Shown here: positions 8,750 through 18,068 of the stretch, one piece after another | Layout of the letters: each line of letters starts with the position of its first letter | How positions within the stretch are numbered: the first letter of the stretch is position 1 | NCBI GenBank assembly: GCA_000513555.1 | Contig: ALYD01000001.1 | Location: 206,223 to 270,222 of the forward strand | Reading direction: 5' to 3' | From: Lachnospiraceae bacterium JC7 | GTDB lineage: Bacteria; Bacillota; Clostridia; Lachnospirales; Lachnospiraceae | DNA: 64,000 nt | Notes under the pieces: model-generated | What the model was told of the DNA's origin: nothing | Seen by the model: the letters and a program-made list of their open reading frames with translations, nothing else | Database searches by the model: none | Position numbers and translations under genes: made by a program

Positions 8750-9868
8750 TTACTCTGCATCAGCCTCTGCAACCGCAGTGATATCAACATCAGCTACATC
8801 AGCGTTCTCATCAGCATCCGGAAGAAGTGCCTTCATGCTGAGTGAGATCTTGTGGTTGTCGATGTCGAGATCAACGATCTTTGCCTCGATATCCTGTCCA
8901 ACTGTAAGAACATCAGATGGCTTGTTTACATGCTCCTTAGAGATCTGAGAAACATGAAGAAGTGCATCGATACCCTTCTCAAGCTCAACGAATGCACCGA
9001 AGTCAGTCATACGTGCAACTGTACCGTTTACAGTTGTACCTACAGCGAACTTAACCTCTGCATCCTTCCAAGGATTCTCATCAGGGAACTTACGTGTAAG
9101 AGCGATTCTCTCACCGTTGATCTCCTTGACCATAGCTGTAACTTCCTGGCCTGCCTTGAAGATCTTCTTAGGATTCTCGATTCTGCCCCAAGACATCTCT
9201 GAAATGTGAAGAAGACCGTCAGCACCACCGAGATCGATGAATGCACCGAAATCTGTAAGGTTCTTAACAACACCTGTACGGATATCGCCAACATTAAGCT
9301 CTGAGAAGAGCTTGTCGTGCTGCTCCTTCTTTGTAGCAGTCATAAGCTGCTTTCTGTCACCGATTACTCTACGCTTCATCGGATTGAACTCTGTGATAAC
9401 AAACTGGACATCCTGTCCCTGGTACTTGGTAAGATCTCTCTCAAATGTATCTGAAACAAGTGATGCTGGAATAAATACTCTAGCGCCGTTGACCTCAACG
9501 TTGAGACCACCCTTGACAACCTGAACAACCTTACCTGTAAGAACAGTCTGGTTCTCGAAAGCTTCCTTGAGCTCCTCAGATGCCTTGGATGCGATTGCCT
9601 CTCTGTGAGAAAGTGCAACCTGGCCCTCGCCATCGTTAACCTTCTTAACCTTGCATTCAATTTCGTCGCCGACATTGACTACTGTGGTGAGGTCTAATGT
9701 ATTGTCTGCGCTGTAATCGCTTCTTGTCATAATACCGTCTGATTTGTACCCAATGTTGAGTGCAATCTCGTCTGGCTTAACACTAATAACCTTACCAGTA
9801 ACAATCTCCCCTGCATGAATAGATTTTAATGATGCGTCAAGCATCTGTTCAAAACTCATTTCTGACAT
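8750..9868 (-). CDS. rpsA: S1 RNA-binding domain protein (ribosomal protein S1 homologue)
   Basis: 372 residues with four S1 domains at roughly 15-85, 105-170, 190-258 and 275-344; repeats 3 and 4 are the most canonical (NLTDFGAFIDLGG and RMTDFGAFVELE). An acidic Asp/Ala tail follows. The Firmicute S1 homologue is shorter than the six-domain proteobacterial protein, and its role in translation is less certain. The ATG at 9868 follows GGAGG and lies inside ispH, overlapping it by 20 nt in another frame. In some Clostridia the two are fused in one polypeptide. Confidence 0.93.
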   Translation of the reverse strand: MSEMSFEQMLDASLKSIHAGEIVTGKVISVKPDEIALNIGYKSDGIMTRSDYSADNTLDLTTVVNVGDEIECKVKKVNDGEGQVALSHREAIASKASEELKEAFENQTVLTGKVVQVVKGGLNVEVNGARVFIPASLVSDTFERDLTKYQGQDVQFVITEFNPMKRRVIGDRKQLMTATKKEQHDKLFSELNVGDIRTGVVKNLTDFGAFIDLGGADGLLHISEMSWGRIENPKKIFKAGQEVTAMVKEINGERIALTRKFPDENPWKDAEVKFAVGTTVNGTVARMTDFGAFVELEKGIDALLHVSQISKEHVNKPSDVLTVGQDIEAKIVDLDIDNHKISLSMKALLPDADENADVADVDITAVAEADAE

Positions 9869-10721
9869 AATTTTGAACCTCCTCAATAATTTCTTTCGGG
9901 GTGCTTGCCCCAGCCGTAATACCTACGTTTTGAATCGCGCCATCGTAACTAAAGTTAAGATCGTGAACCGTCTGTATCAACTGGGTAACTGGACACTGGT
10001 CTTTGCAAATCTCATATAACTTTTTCGTGTTGGATGAACTGCTTCCTCCAATAACAATCATGGCATCGGAGCGTCTTGCCAACTCCTTTGCTTCCGACTG
10101 CCTCTCGAAAGTCGCGTTACAAATCGTATTAATAGCATTAACATCATAAAACTTTTTTTTCAAAATTTCAATGATTTGTTTAAATTTGTCTGCATTGAAT
10201 GTGGTTTGTGCAAGCACCACTATCTTCTCGCCATTTCCCTCAGGAATGTTCTCTGCAGACTCGATATCAGGAATCGCGGAAATACTGCCTTCCGCCCATC
10301 CCATAATTCCGATTATCTCAGGATGTGTCGGATTACCGACGATGAAAACTTTTTCCTTTTCAGCGGTATGTCTGTTTGCGAGCTTCTGTATCTTCTGAAC
10401 AAAAGGACAGGATGCATCTATGGTCTCTATATGTCGTTCCTTCAGGATCTCATAAACAGATCTCGGAACTCCGTGGGCACGTATGATGACTATGCCTTCT
10501 GTCAATGCCTTGAGATCCTCTTCATCATTCAGGATCTTCACACCGAAGGAGCCGATTTTCTCGATCACATTTTCGTTGTGAACTATGGGACCGTATGTAT
10601 ATATCTGCTTTCGTTCACTTTCCGGCTTCTGATTTTCCCTGTCGATTATTTCATAGACCGTATCCACTGCTCTTTGTACACCGAAACAGAATCCTGCGGT
10701 CTTTGCTAATGTAACATTCAT
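9849..10721 (-). CDS. ispH: 4-hydroxy-3-methylbut-2-enyl diphosphate reductase
   Basis: 290 residues. The three [4Fe-4S]-ligating cysteines are visible in AGFCFGV (Cys12), DASCPFV and NTICNAT. The substrate-binding HGV, THPE and SSNT motifs are also present. It catalyses the last step of the MEP isoprenoid pathway, making IPP and DMAPP. It lies 23 nt after cmk and its 3' end overlaps rpsA by 20 nt, which suggests coupled translation. Confidence 0.97.
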   Translation of the reverse strand: MNVTLAKTAGFCFGVQRAVDTVYEIIDRENQKPESERKQIYTYGPIVHNENVIEKIGSFGVKILNDEEDLKALTEGIVIIRAHGVPRSVYEILKERHIETIDASCPFVQKIQKLANRHTAEKEKVFIVGNPTHPEIIGIMGWAEGSISAIPDIESAENIPEGNGEKIVVLAQTTFNADKFKQIIEILKKKFYDVNAINTICNATFERQSEAKELARRSDAMIVIGGSSSSNTKKLYEICKDQCPVTQLIQTVHDLNFSYDGAIQNVGITAGASTPKEIIEEVQNYVRNEF

Positions 10722-10744
10722 TTATCGTTCGATTCCTTCTGATT

Positions 10745-11410
10745 TTATCTGTGCATGGCGATATCAAGGATAGCATCTATGGTTTCGTCGATGGTTAGGT
10801 CAGAACTGTCAACGAGAACGGCATCGGGAACCTGTACAAGAGGAGAATTCTCCCTGTGCATATCTCTGTAGTCACGCTCTTCGATCTCTTTCTCCACTTC
10901 CTTTATATCGCAGGATTCACCCTTTTCTCTCAACTCATTGGCACGTCTTCTGGCGCGCTCTTTTACTGATGCGGTGAGATAGATCTTTGTATCCGCATTA
11001 GGAAGGACCTTTGAGCCGATGTCTCTTCCGTCCATCACCACTGAAGTTGTGGAAGCGAGCTTCTGCTGAAGGCTTACCAGCTTGTCACGTACCGGCTGAT
11101 ACTGTGAAACAGTTGATGCTGCTTCTCCCACCTCCTGAGTACGGATCTTTGTGCTTACATTTTCACCGTTAAGGAAAACCTGCTGAACTCCTTCGTCATC
11201 ATAGGCGATGGAAATGTCTATATCCTTTATCTTATCAACAACTGACGCCTCATCAGTGATGGAAATACCGTTCAAAAGACAGTAAAGACCTACTGTACGG
11301 TACATGGCTCCAGTATCTATATATACATATCCAAGCTCCTTGGAAACCGCCTTTGCAATGGTTGATTTTCCGGCGCCTGCAGGGCCGTCGATAGCTATAC
11401 TATATGGCAT
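10745..11410 (-). CDS. cmk: Cytidylate kinase
   Basis: 221 residues. The N-terminal P-loop is IDGPAGAGKSTIAK. The NMP-binding segment has IDTGAMYR, and MDGRDIGSKVLPNAD and the LID with RARRRANEL follow. It phosphorylates CMP and dCMP. The cmk-ispH-rpsA order is common in Clostridia. An ATG with AAGAGGT upstream sets the start. Confidence 0.97.
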   Translation of the reverse strand: MPYSIAIDGPAGAGKSTIAKAVSKELGYVYIDTGAMYRTVGLYCLLNGISITDEASVVDKIKDIDISIAYDDEGVQQVFLNGENVSTKIRTQEVGEAASTVSQYQPVRDKLVSLQQKLASTTSVVMDGRDIGSKVLPNADTKIYLTASVKERARRRANELREKGESCDIKEVEKEIEERDYRDMHRENSPLVQVPDAVLVDSSDLTIDETIDAILDIAMHR

Positions 11411-11691
11411 AATATATTAACCTCTTTCCTATATTAATGTAATTCAGGACAAAAGCCCGGATCTGATGATGAATCAGAGTGTTCATGTTCCCTTGGGATA
11501 TGTAGTTATCCGGGAAATCATACGTAGAAATCTCGTCAAAATTCCACGGCAGTATAAGTCTTATCACAAATGTTCTCTAAAATCCACATACTAAAGATTT
11601 AATCTTTTTTATCCCCATTATTACCGGAATAAAGTTAAATCGATATTCTCCGGAGAATACCGGTGGATTTTCGTTCAATAAATAAAGAAAT
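11411..11691. other. Intergenic region upstream of cmk, no confident feature
   Basis: 281 bases between the flavoprotein gene and cmk. They contain short inverted repeats (TCTGAT/ATCAGA near 11470 and the palindrome TTCTCCGGAGAA near 11650). I found no convincing paired -35/-10, U-tailed terminator or ORF with a ribosome site. The cmk operon promoter must lie here. Confidence 0.5.
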
Positions 11692-12963
11692 TCACTGCTG
11701 ACTGATGGCTGCAGAGTATCCTGCAAGGTGTCCTGTGGAGAATGCCATCTGCATGTTGAAGCCTCCTGTGAAGCCGTCAACGTCCAGTACCTCACCTGCG
11801 AAGTAGAGCCCTGAAATCTTCTTTGATTCCATGGTCTTCGGGCTTATGTCCTTTACGGATACGCCGCCCTGAGTCACGATGGCCTCCTTGAAGCTTCCTG
11901 TGCCGCTCAATGTGAAGTCAAAGTTTCTTATGAGATTAAGTATCTGCTTTCTGGAGTTCTTATCAACCTCAGTGACCTTTTTGTTGATGTCTACCCCTTT
12001 GGCCGCAAGTCTCTCCGTAAATACGGAAATAAGCTGGGAAGGGAGCAGATTTGAAAAGGCATTTCTCAGCTCCTTGTTCCTGAACTCATGGAAGTCTCTG
12101 AGGATCCTCTCATCAAGCTGAGAGTCCGGAAGAGCAGGCTTCAGGTCTATATGTACTGTAAGGATCTTTCTCTTACTGTGGTCGGAAGCATTAAGATACT
12201 TTGTGATGATCGCGGAGGCTGAAATGATAACGGGACCTCTTAAGCCCTCCTGTATGAAGTCAAGTTCTCCGAAATCTCTGTAGTAGCTCTTTCCGTCCTC
12301 GTCAGTGATATCAATGCTTATGTTTTTCAGGCTGAGACCCTTCAGCTTAAAGATGTCAGGCTCATGAACATTGAGACAGACAAGGGAAGGATATGTTTCC
12401 GTAACGTTCATTCCCGCATCCTTTGCAAATCTGTAGCCGTCTCCTGTTGAGCCCGTGGACGGATAGGCAAGGCCTCCGGTGGCGACGATGATACGGTCCG
12501 CCGGGTATCTTCCGTGGGAAGTCTCGATGCCCCGCACTCTTTCGTTCTGAATTACGAGCCGCTTTACTTCGGTCTTATAATGTATCTCCACCTGAAGCTT
12601 CTTCAGATAATGCTTAAGTGCATCTGTTATGCTGTATGCGTGATCAGACACAGGGAAAACTCTGTCGCCACGTTCAGTCTTCGTGCGGCAGCCGTTCTGT
12701 TCAAGCAGATCTATGACATCCTGATTTGTGAAATCATAAAGGGCAGAATAAAGAAATCTCGGATTATTTACATAGTTTTTGAAAAATTCTTCTATGCTCT
12801 GGGCATTGGTCATGTTTCCTCTGCCCTTTCCTGTTATAAATATCTTTTTTCCGAGCTTGTCATTTTTTTCCAGAAGATGCACTTCGGCATCAGGGTTCGT
12901 TTCCTTTGCGGATATGGCAGCCAGCATACCTGCGGCGCCACCGCCGATAACATATATTTTCAA
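11692..12963 (-). CDS. HI0933-family (BaiN-like) FAD-dependent oxidoreductase
   Basis: 423 residues. The N-terminal dinucleotide fold IGGGAAGMLAA is followed by EKNDKLGKKIFITGKGRGNMTN, characteristic of the HI0933/YhiN flavoprotein family. The mid-protein ATGGLAYPSTGSTGDGY and the C-terminal GLYFAGEVLDVDGFTGGFNMQMAFSTG segment complete the FAD site. Some relatives reduce bile-acid intermediates, but most have no known substrate, so the activity is left open. Translation starts at a TTG (12963) behind GAAAGG. It is transcribed alone, after the lysC terminator. Confidence 0.88.
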   Translation of the reverse strand: MKIYVIGGGAAGMLAAISAKETNPDAEVHLLEKNDKLGKKIFITGKGRGNMTNAQSIEEFFKNYVNNPRFLYSALYDFTNQDVIDLLEQNGCRTKTERGDRVFPVSDHAYSITDALKHYLKKLQVEIHYKTEVKRLVIQNERVRGIETSHGRYPADRIIVATGGLAYPSTGSTGDGYRFAKDAGMNVTETYPSLVCLNVHEPDIFKLKGLSLKNISIDITDEDGKSYYRDFGELDFIQEGLRGPVIISASAIITKYLNASDHSKRKILTVHIDLKPALPDSQLDERILRDFHEFRNKELRNAFSNLLPSQLISVFTERLAAKGVDINKKVTEVDKNSRKQILNLIRNFDFTLSGTGSFKEAIVTQGGVSVKDISPKTMESKKISGLYFAGEVLDVDGFTGGFNMQMAFSTGHLAGYSAAISQQ

Positions 12964-12990
12964 GGGATACCTTTCTATAAAAAAGTGTTG

Positions 12991-13022
12991 TGTTAGATTA
13001 TATCAAGAGTGACATTCTAACA
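12991..13022. promoter_or_regulatory. Promoter of the flavoprotein gene with flanking inverted repeat
   Basis: On the minus strand TGATATAAT forms an extended -10 (12997-13002) without a good -35. It sits inside a perfect inverted repeat, TGTTAGA (12991-12997) and TCTAACA (13016-13022), a position suited to an operator. Confidence 0.5.
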
Positions 13023-13069
13023 TGTGATATATGTCTTGTAAATAATCGGGTACGGGAAAGGACCTGACA

Positions 13070-13105
13070 TAAAAAAGTACCCGGGGTTTTAAAGCCCGGG
13101 TACAG
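13070..13105 (-). terminator. Terminator of aspartate kinase
   Basis: On the minus strand GTACCCGGG pairs with CCCGGGTAC over a short A/T loop and is followed by six T residues. Confidence 0.92.
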
Positions 13106-13118
13106 CAGGTTCATAAAT

Positions 13119-14444
13119 TTATTTTGTGGGAGCACTTAAAACAAACATATTATATATTGCCTTAATTGCTTTTTCAAAGTCTTCGTTTCTTACACCGATG
13201 ATGATGTTGTACTCACTGGAGCCCTGATCGATCATCTTGATGTTTATATACTCATGTGCAAGTGCCGAGAAGATTCTTCCGGCAACACCTCTTGATGACT
13301 TCATTCCGCGGCCTACTACGGCAACAAGTGCGATGTCTGACTCAAGCTCGATGAGATCGGGATTTACAGCACGCTGGATCCCGTTCAGAACCTTCTGCTC
13401 GCAGCACTCCAGCTCTTCCTGATGGATAACGAGAGTCATGGTATCGATACCTGAAGGAAGGTGTTCGAAGGAGATATGGTTATCTTCAAGAATTGAAAGC
13501 ACCTTTCTACCGAAACCGATCTCTGCGTTCATCATGGCCTTTTCGATGTTGAGTGCGCAGAAGTCCTTTTTACCGCTGACACCTGTGATGACGAAACGAG
13601 GCTTCTTAAGGGTGTCCTGGACGATAAGTGTGCCGTGATCGTCAGGTCTGTTGGTGTTCTTGATCTGGATAGGGATGCCTTCCTTACGGACAGGGAAAAT
13701 GGCGTCCTCATGAAGTACGCCGGCACCCATGTAGCTGAGCTCACGGAGCTCTCTGTAAGTGATGTAGTCGATGACCTCAGGATCCGTTACGATGCGGGGA
13801 TCAGCAACAAGGAAACCGGATACGTCTGTCCAGTTCTCATAGAGATCCACATGCTCTGCTGCGGCTATAAGGGAACCTGTCACATCTGATCCGCCCCGGC
13901 TGAAGGTCACGATATCTCCATCCTCGTTGGCACCGTAGAAGCCAGGGAAAACAGCATACTCAACATCTGTAAGAGCCTCTCTGATGGCAGCCTCTGTCTT
14001 TACATAATCACAGCTTCTGTCGCTGTTGAAAACAAAGCAGGAAGCAGAATCGATGAAGGTGAAGCCGAGATATGCAGCCATGAGCTTTGCATTAAGGAAC
14101 TCTCCTCTTGATGCGGCATAGTCCTTGCCGGCACCGTCGAGAAGGTCGTGGGCGATCTTGTCGAAATCTTCATCAAGGCTGATATCAAGACCGAGACCAT
14201 CGATTATTTCCTGATAGCGGTCCTTTATTTTTGTAAGAATAGGCTTGAAGTTCTGATCGGATGAAGCAGCATTGTAAAGCTGATACAACATGTCAGTGAC
14301 CTTGGTGTCCTGAGAATCTCTTTTTCCCGGAGCAGAAACAACGATATAATGTCTTGATTTATCAGACAGTATGATGTTCTTGACCTTTGTGAACTGCTCT
14401 GCTGATGCACATGAACTACCACCGAACTTTGCTACTTTAATCAT
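13119..14444 (-). CDS. lysC: Aspartate kinase
   Basis: 441 residues, the size of a monofunctional aspartokinase. The N-terminal KFGGSSCAS motif binds ATP and aspartate. The FSRGGSDVTGS segment near residue 185 and the YENWTDVSGF segment belong to the catalytic domain. The C-terminal ~140 residues form a pair of ACT domains (VTGVSGKKDFCALNIEK and ALVAVVGRGM), which usually give feedback inhibition by lysine and/or threonine. It makes aspartyl-phosphate for Lys, Met, Thr and DAP. It is a single-gene unit; no lysine riboswitch is visible in the short leader. Confidence 0.95.
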   Translation of the reverse strand: MIKVAKFGGSSCASAEQFTKVKNIILSDKSRHYIVVSAPGKRDSQDTKVTDMLYQLYNAASSDQNFKPILTKIKDRYQEIIDGLGLDISLDEDFDKIAHDLLDGAGKDYAASRGEFLNAKLMAAYLGFTFIDSASCFVFNSDRSCDYVKTEAAIREALTDVEYAVFPGFYGANEDGDIVTFSRGGSDVTGSLIAAAEHVDLYENWTDVSGFLVADPRIVTDPEVIDYITYRELRELSYMGAGVLHEDAIFPVRKEGIPIQIKNTNRPDDHGTLIVQDTLKKPRFVITGVSGKKDFCALNIEKAMMNAEIGFGRKVLSILEDNHISFEHLPSGIDTMTLVIHQEELECCEQKVLNGIQRAVNPDLIELESDIALVAVVGRGMKSSRGVAGRIFSALAHEYINIKMIDQGSSEYNIIIGVRNEDFEKAIKAIYNMFVLSAPTK

Positions 14445-14505
14445 GATTACTCCCTCATCCTATGCAGATTTTGTGTTATGGAACTTTTTTTAAATATTAT
14501 TTCGA

Positions 14506-14533
14506 ATTATAGCATTTAGAAATTATTTTACAA
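14506..14533 (-). promoter_or_regulatory. Sigma-A promoter of lysC
   Basis: On the minus strand TTGTAA (14528-14533), 16 bp, then TATAAT (14506-14511) with an upstream TG making an extended -10. The leader is about 55 nt. Confidence 0.8.
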
Positions 14534-14570
14534 CATTTCTTATGTATCAATCTAATATAGCAGGTATTCC

Positions 14571-14602
14571 AAAGGGGGACAGGAAAGATTCTGTCCCCCT
14601 CT
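14571..14602 (-). terminator. Hairpin terminator of the ABC export operon
   Basis: A 10-bp stem AGGGGGACAG/CTGTCCCCCT (14573-14582 with 14591-14600) begins five bases after the permease stop. The following T-run is short (TTT), so termination may be partial. Confidence 0.65.
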
Positions 14603-14604
14603 CT

Positions 14605-15969
14605 TTATTCATTTCTTATGGCAGCCAGCGGACTTAATTTCATGGCTCTTACTGCAGGTACATATCCTGCTATGGAGCCCACTGCTATTGCAAATATGAT
14701 GGCAAAGGCGGCAAGCCACAGAGGAATATATGAAAGAGAACCCCCGTCGGTGTATCCGATGAACATGGAGACAGATTCACCTCCGCTGTCGGAAGTCAGG
14801 AAGTTGATGAAAAAAGAAATAAGGTAGCTTATAAACAGTCCTGCTATTCCGCCCATGAGACCTATGATGCCGGACTCGAAAAGGAACATATTCCTTATAT
14901 CGGACATGTCACAGCCAAGGACCTTCATGACTCCGATCTCTTTTGTTCTTTCATAAATGGACATCATCATGGTGTTCATGATTCCTATGGCAGCAACCAG
15001 AAGGGATACTCCGCCTATTCCGCCCAGGACCATCTGTACCATGCCGAGCTGCTGCTGGGCAGACTCCAGCCATTCCATGTTGGAGTTTACGCTGAAGCCC
15101 ATGTCGGCCAGCTGTTTCTGCACGTCTTTAACATTATTCATGTCATCCACAAAAACATAGATGGTGTCGTATACATAGTAGGTGTAGGCTTTTCCGTTCT
15201 TGGTGGTTCTGGGATTCGGAACAAGAGCCTTTTTGTACAGCTTCCGCAGAAAACGTTTCAGGCTGTCGATATCGGCATATGCGCTGTAGCTGTTCTCGGA
15301 CCAGTCGTCCCTTCCTCCGGAAATGATGCCGCTTATGGGAAGTATGTATTTCTTCTGCTTTTTAACGGTCTCGCTTTCTGAGTCGGAATTATTCTTCTTG
15401 TCCGAATAGCTTGAGGTGGGAAAAGTCAGAAAAACAGTGTCCTTTTCAGGATCTATCTCTGCACTTTCATAGGTCTTTGACTTGTAAAAGGAGTTATACA
15501 GTATCTGGTTTCCGTAAATGAGACTAAGCTCACTCTGATCCTTTTTCGGGATCTCTCCGCCTTCTCTCAGTTTCAGCTGTGAAAGATAATACTGGGATAC
15601 TCCGCGGATCGTGAAGTCACCTTCTGCACCGTTACACTTTGCGGATACACTTACATCGAGAGACGGACTCACCTCGATGACATGATCGATGGCCTTAAAC
15701 CGCTCCACGTTATCATCCGTAAGTTCCGTCAGCTGTTTGTTCCTGTCATTACTGTCACTTCTCTCGTAGCTTTCGTATACTCTTATCATGGTCAGTGAGC
15801 CCTCGTCCTGATAGGACTTAAGCATCATCTGACTCATGCCGAGACCCAGACTGACCATGACAACTATGGATGCTGTTCCTATGACAACACCCAGTATGGT
15901 GAGAAAGGTTCTGGTCTTTCTTCTTTTCAGATTACTTAAAGCTAATTTGAATAAATCACACAGTCTCAT
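14605..15969 (-). CDS. MacB-like ABC transporter permease
   Basis: 454 residues. One N-terminal transmembrane segment (about 20-45, after the RRKTRTFLTILGVVIG motif) is followed by a ~230-residue extracellular MacB_PCD-like domain. Three C-terminal hydrophobic segments form the FtsX domain (MSIYERTKEIGVMKVLG is the conserved cytosolic loop). MacB-type permeases couple ATP hydrolysis to movement of the extracellular domain rather than to a classic channel. It overlaps the exported-protein gene by 14 nt and is third in an ATPase-adaptor-permease operon, so export of a peptide, drug or envelope component is likely. The substrate is unknown. Confidence 0.9.
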   Translation of the reverse strand: MRLCDLFKLALSNLKRRKTRTFLTILGVVIGTASIVVMVSLGLGMSQMMLKSYQDEGSLTMIRVYESYERSDSNDRNKQLTELTDDNVERFKAIDHVIEVSPSLDVSVSAKCNGAEGDFTIRGVSQYYLSQLKLREGGEIPKKDQSELSLIYGNQILYNSFYKSKTYESAEIDPEKDTVFLTFPTSSYSDKKNNSDSESETVKKQKKYILPISGIISGGRDDWSENSYSAYADIDSLKRFLRKLYKKALVPNPRTTKNGKAYTYYVYDTIYVFVDDMNNVKDVQKQLADMGFSVNSNMEWLESAQQQLGMVQMVLGGIGGVSLLVAAIGIMNTMMMSIYERTKEIGVMKVLGCDMSDIRNMFLFESGIIGLMGGIAGLFISYLISFFINFLTSDSGGESVSMFIGYTDGGSLSYIPLWLAAFAIIFAIAVGSIAGYVPAVRAMKLSPLAAIRNE

Positions 15970-18028
15970 CTATATCCTGCTCTTTAGCCTTCTTTTTCTT
16001 CTTATAAAAGACAACTCCAAAAGTCACTGCAGCTATAAGTACAAGAAGGATAGCTCCCGGGATCTTTATGGTGTCAAAAAAGCCCGGGGTCTCCGTCATA
16101 TCATCTTCCTCAAAGCTGTCCATATCTTCCTCTACAGGTTCTGTTACAAAAAGACTTATAGTCTCGTTCTGTGTGGCCTGTTCACCGTTTATATCTTCAT
16201 ATGTGATGACAACATTTATGGTTCCGTCATCTTCCGTCGGCATCAGTCCCTGGACCATGGCATCTACGGAGCCGGATTCTCCGGGTTTAATGTTTCCGAC
16301 GTAGGTGCTTGTGCTCTGAATGGAATCAGCGGAAAAGTCTACTGTGACATTGTAAAGAGTCACTTTACCGGTATTGTTGATGTTGAACATGACGTTGGAT
16401 TCACTGCCGACGTCCACAGGGTTGGGAGCGATGTCGTAACCGGTGCAGGATAAACGTGCCACCTGCTTCACCATGATATCAAGGGTTACCTTCTCTTCCG
16501 CGTTCTTGAACTCGGGAGAATCGTACTTTTCGTTTATTGTGAGGCCGTAGGCCTTTGGGGTCACTCCTGCAGCAGCTATCATGGTCCATGATACCTGCTT
16601 TGATTCACCGGCCTTAAGTTCGTTGATAACTGTCGAGTTGGCACCGTTCTCTGTTGAAAATACAGCTGAATTGTCTGTCTTTTCCGAGTCCAGAGTCAAA
16701 AGGATGTTGCTGGCGTTGATGTCGGTACTTGCATTCTGGATCTCCACCACCAGCTTAAATGCCTGTCCGGCATATACGGCTTCGGGTTCAGTGTGGTAGC
16801 CGGAAACCACCAGACGGGCCTTGGTACGGTCGTTGGCATTGAACTCTCTGGTCCTGTCTGTATCCTCGGTGTCGTTCATGCCCTGATTGTTGATATTTAC
16901 ATAGAAAATATGCTTCTCCCTGGAAAGAAGGGTTGCATCCGGTGTACTTTTATAGGTCACAGTATAGCTTATGGGATAATATCCGCTGGCCGCATTCCTC
17001 TTTATGTTCATGGAATAGACAGGGCTTATGGTCTGGTCAGGTTCCACGGATGTAAATACCTGATCATAGTTTGACTGTGCTATCTCGAAGGGGAACTGCT
17101 TTGAAGCGGCTGATTTTGCCAATGCCGTATTCTGCATTTCAGAGTTGTCATCCAGAGAGTTCTCCAGATGTACGGTGACATCGTACAAAGTACGGTTGGT
17201 CTGGTTCCTGAAGTTCACAGAGTAGTTCATGGCTTCGGGATAATTCGCTGCAGGTGTGGTCTGATTTTCACCGACTGCAAATGCGGACTGTTTTTCCGTA
17301 GTGGCGGGATTTTTCACGTCACCTGCGGCAAGAACGGCTATGTTGATAAATTCCGCTCTGTTGAGGCTTCCGTAGGATCCGGAAGTGTTGTATGGAACAT
17401 CATAAAAAATGGAAAGGGGAACTGCATAGTAGCCGGGATCTATGTCACTTCTTATGTGAACGTTGAAGGTGATCTCCTGGTACTCTCCCTTTTTCAGGGT
17501 GCCCAGCTTCTTCTCCTGAGTCATGGTAGAAGCATTGATCTCAAGGGGATATGTACCGCCGTCCACAGGGTATGTGAGTCCGAGGGAAGCATTGTAAGCG
17601 CGGGCAGCTCCGGCCTGATAACCCTCATTGTAGGCTTCCGATTCCGCAGACTCTTCGTCTTCATCATAAGGGTTTGTCCTGTTTGCATTGGGAACGATGC
17701 CGTTTGTGTTTATGAGGTTCTGATCCTGGGAAAGACGTACTCTTACGTTGTGGATCTCGTTGCTGTTAGGATTGTAGAGGCCGTTGACACCGTTGTATCC
17801 GATCCTCACAGTGAGCTGCATGTCCTGACCGACTATTCCTTCCGGTGTCGGATCTGCATCATGAACGAAGGTGTTGAGGTTCGTATCCACGTAGGATGCA
17901 GAGGCTGTCTTCGGCGTAAAAACGATGAGTGCCGAAAGCAACAGAAAAAGGCTCAGCATAAGGCTTACGCCTGATTTAAAACCATGTGTATTTATGTTAA
18001 AGAAATGATCTGCTCTGTTTTTTATCAT
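15956..18028 (-). CDS. Large exported adaptor-like protein (COG1361-type repeats), membrane-anchored
   Basis: 690 residues. A Sec signal/anchor at about 15-45 precedes a long Asn/Asp/Thr-rich extracellular part. That part holds several beta-sandwich repeats with the pattern ...DYxYNI..GExxxVxxxI.N, like the NEW3/CARDB domains of COG1361 proteins. A C-terminal hydrophobic helix (IPGAILLVLIAAVTFGVVF) ends in a Lys-rich cytosolic tail. It lies between an ABC ATPase and a MacB-like permease, where a MacA-type adaptor would sit in Gram-negatives. An adaptor or substrate-gathering role is inference from context. Start by ATG with GGAGG. Confidence 0.82.
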   Translation of the reverse strand: MIKNRADHFFNINTHGFKSGVSLMLSLFLLLSALIVFTPKTASASYVDTNLNTFVHDADPTPEGIVGQDMQLTVRIGYNGVNGLYNPNSNEIHNVRVRLSQDQNLINTNGIVPNANRTNPYDEDEESAESEAYNEGYQAGAARAYNASLGLTYPVDGGTYPLEINASTMTQEKKLGTLKKGEYQEITFNVHIRSDIDPGYYAVPLSIFYDVPYNTSGSYGSLNRAEFINIAVLAAGDVKNPATTEKQSAFAVGENQTTPAANYPEAMNYSVNFRNQTNRTLYDVTVHLENSLDDNSEMQNTALAKSAASKQFPFEIAQSNYDQVFTSVEPDQTISPVYSMNIKRNAASGYYPISYTVTYKSTPDATLLSREKHIFYVNINNQGMNDTEDTDRTREFNANDRTKARLVVSGYHTEPEAVYAGQAFKLVVEIQNASTDINASNILLTLDSEKTDNSAVFSTENGANSTVINELKAGESKQVSWTMIAAAGVTPKAYGLTINEKYDSPEFKNAEEKVTLDIMVKQVARLSCTGYDIAPNPVDVGSESNVMFNINNTGKVTLYNVTVDFSADSIQSTSTYVGNIKPGESGSVDAMVQGLMPTEDDGTINVVITYEDINGEQATQNETISLFVTEPVEEDMDSFEEDDMTETPGFFDTIKIPGAILLVLIAAVTFGVVFYKKKKKAKEQDIDETV

Positions 18029-18068
18029 AATTCCTCCGAATGTTCAAAGGGATTCCCGTCATGAACAT

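Noticed and set aside
14445..14604. Possible lysine riboswitch before lysC
   Set aside because: The interval holds only a promoter and the previous terminator; the leader is about 55 nt, too short for the lysine aptamer.
17168..17974. A 268-codon plus-strand frame
   Set aside because: It is antisense to the exported adaptor gene, has no ribosome site and no recognisable motif; the minus-strand gene has a signal peptide, repeats and good ribosome site.
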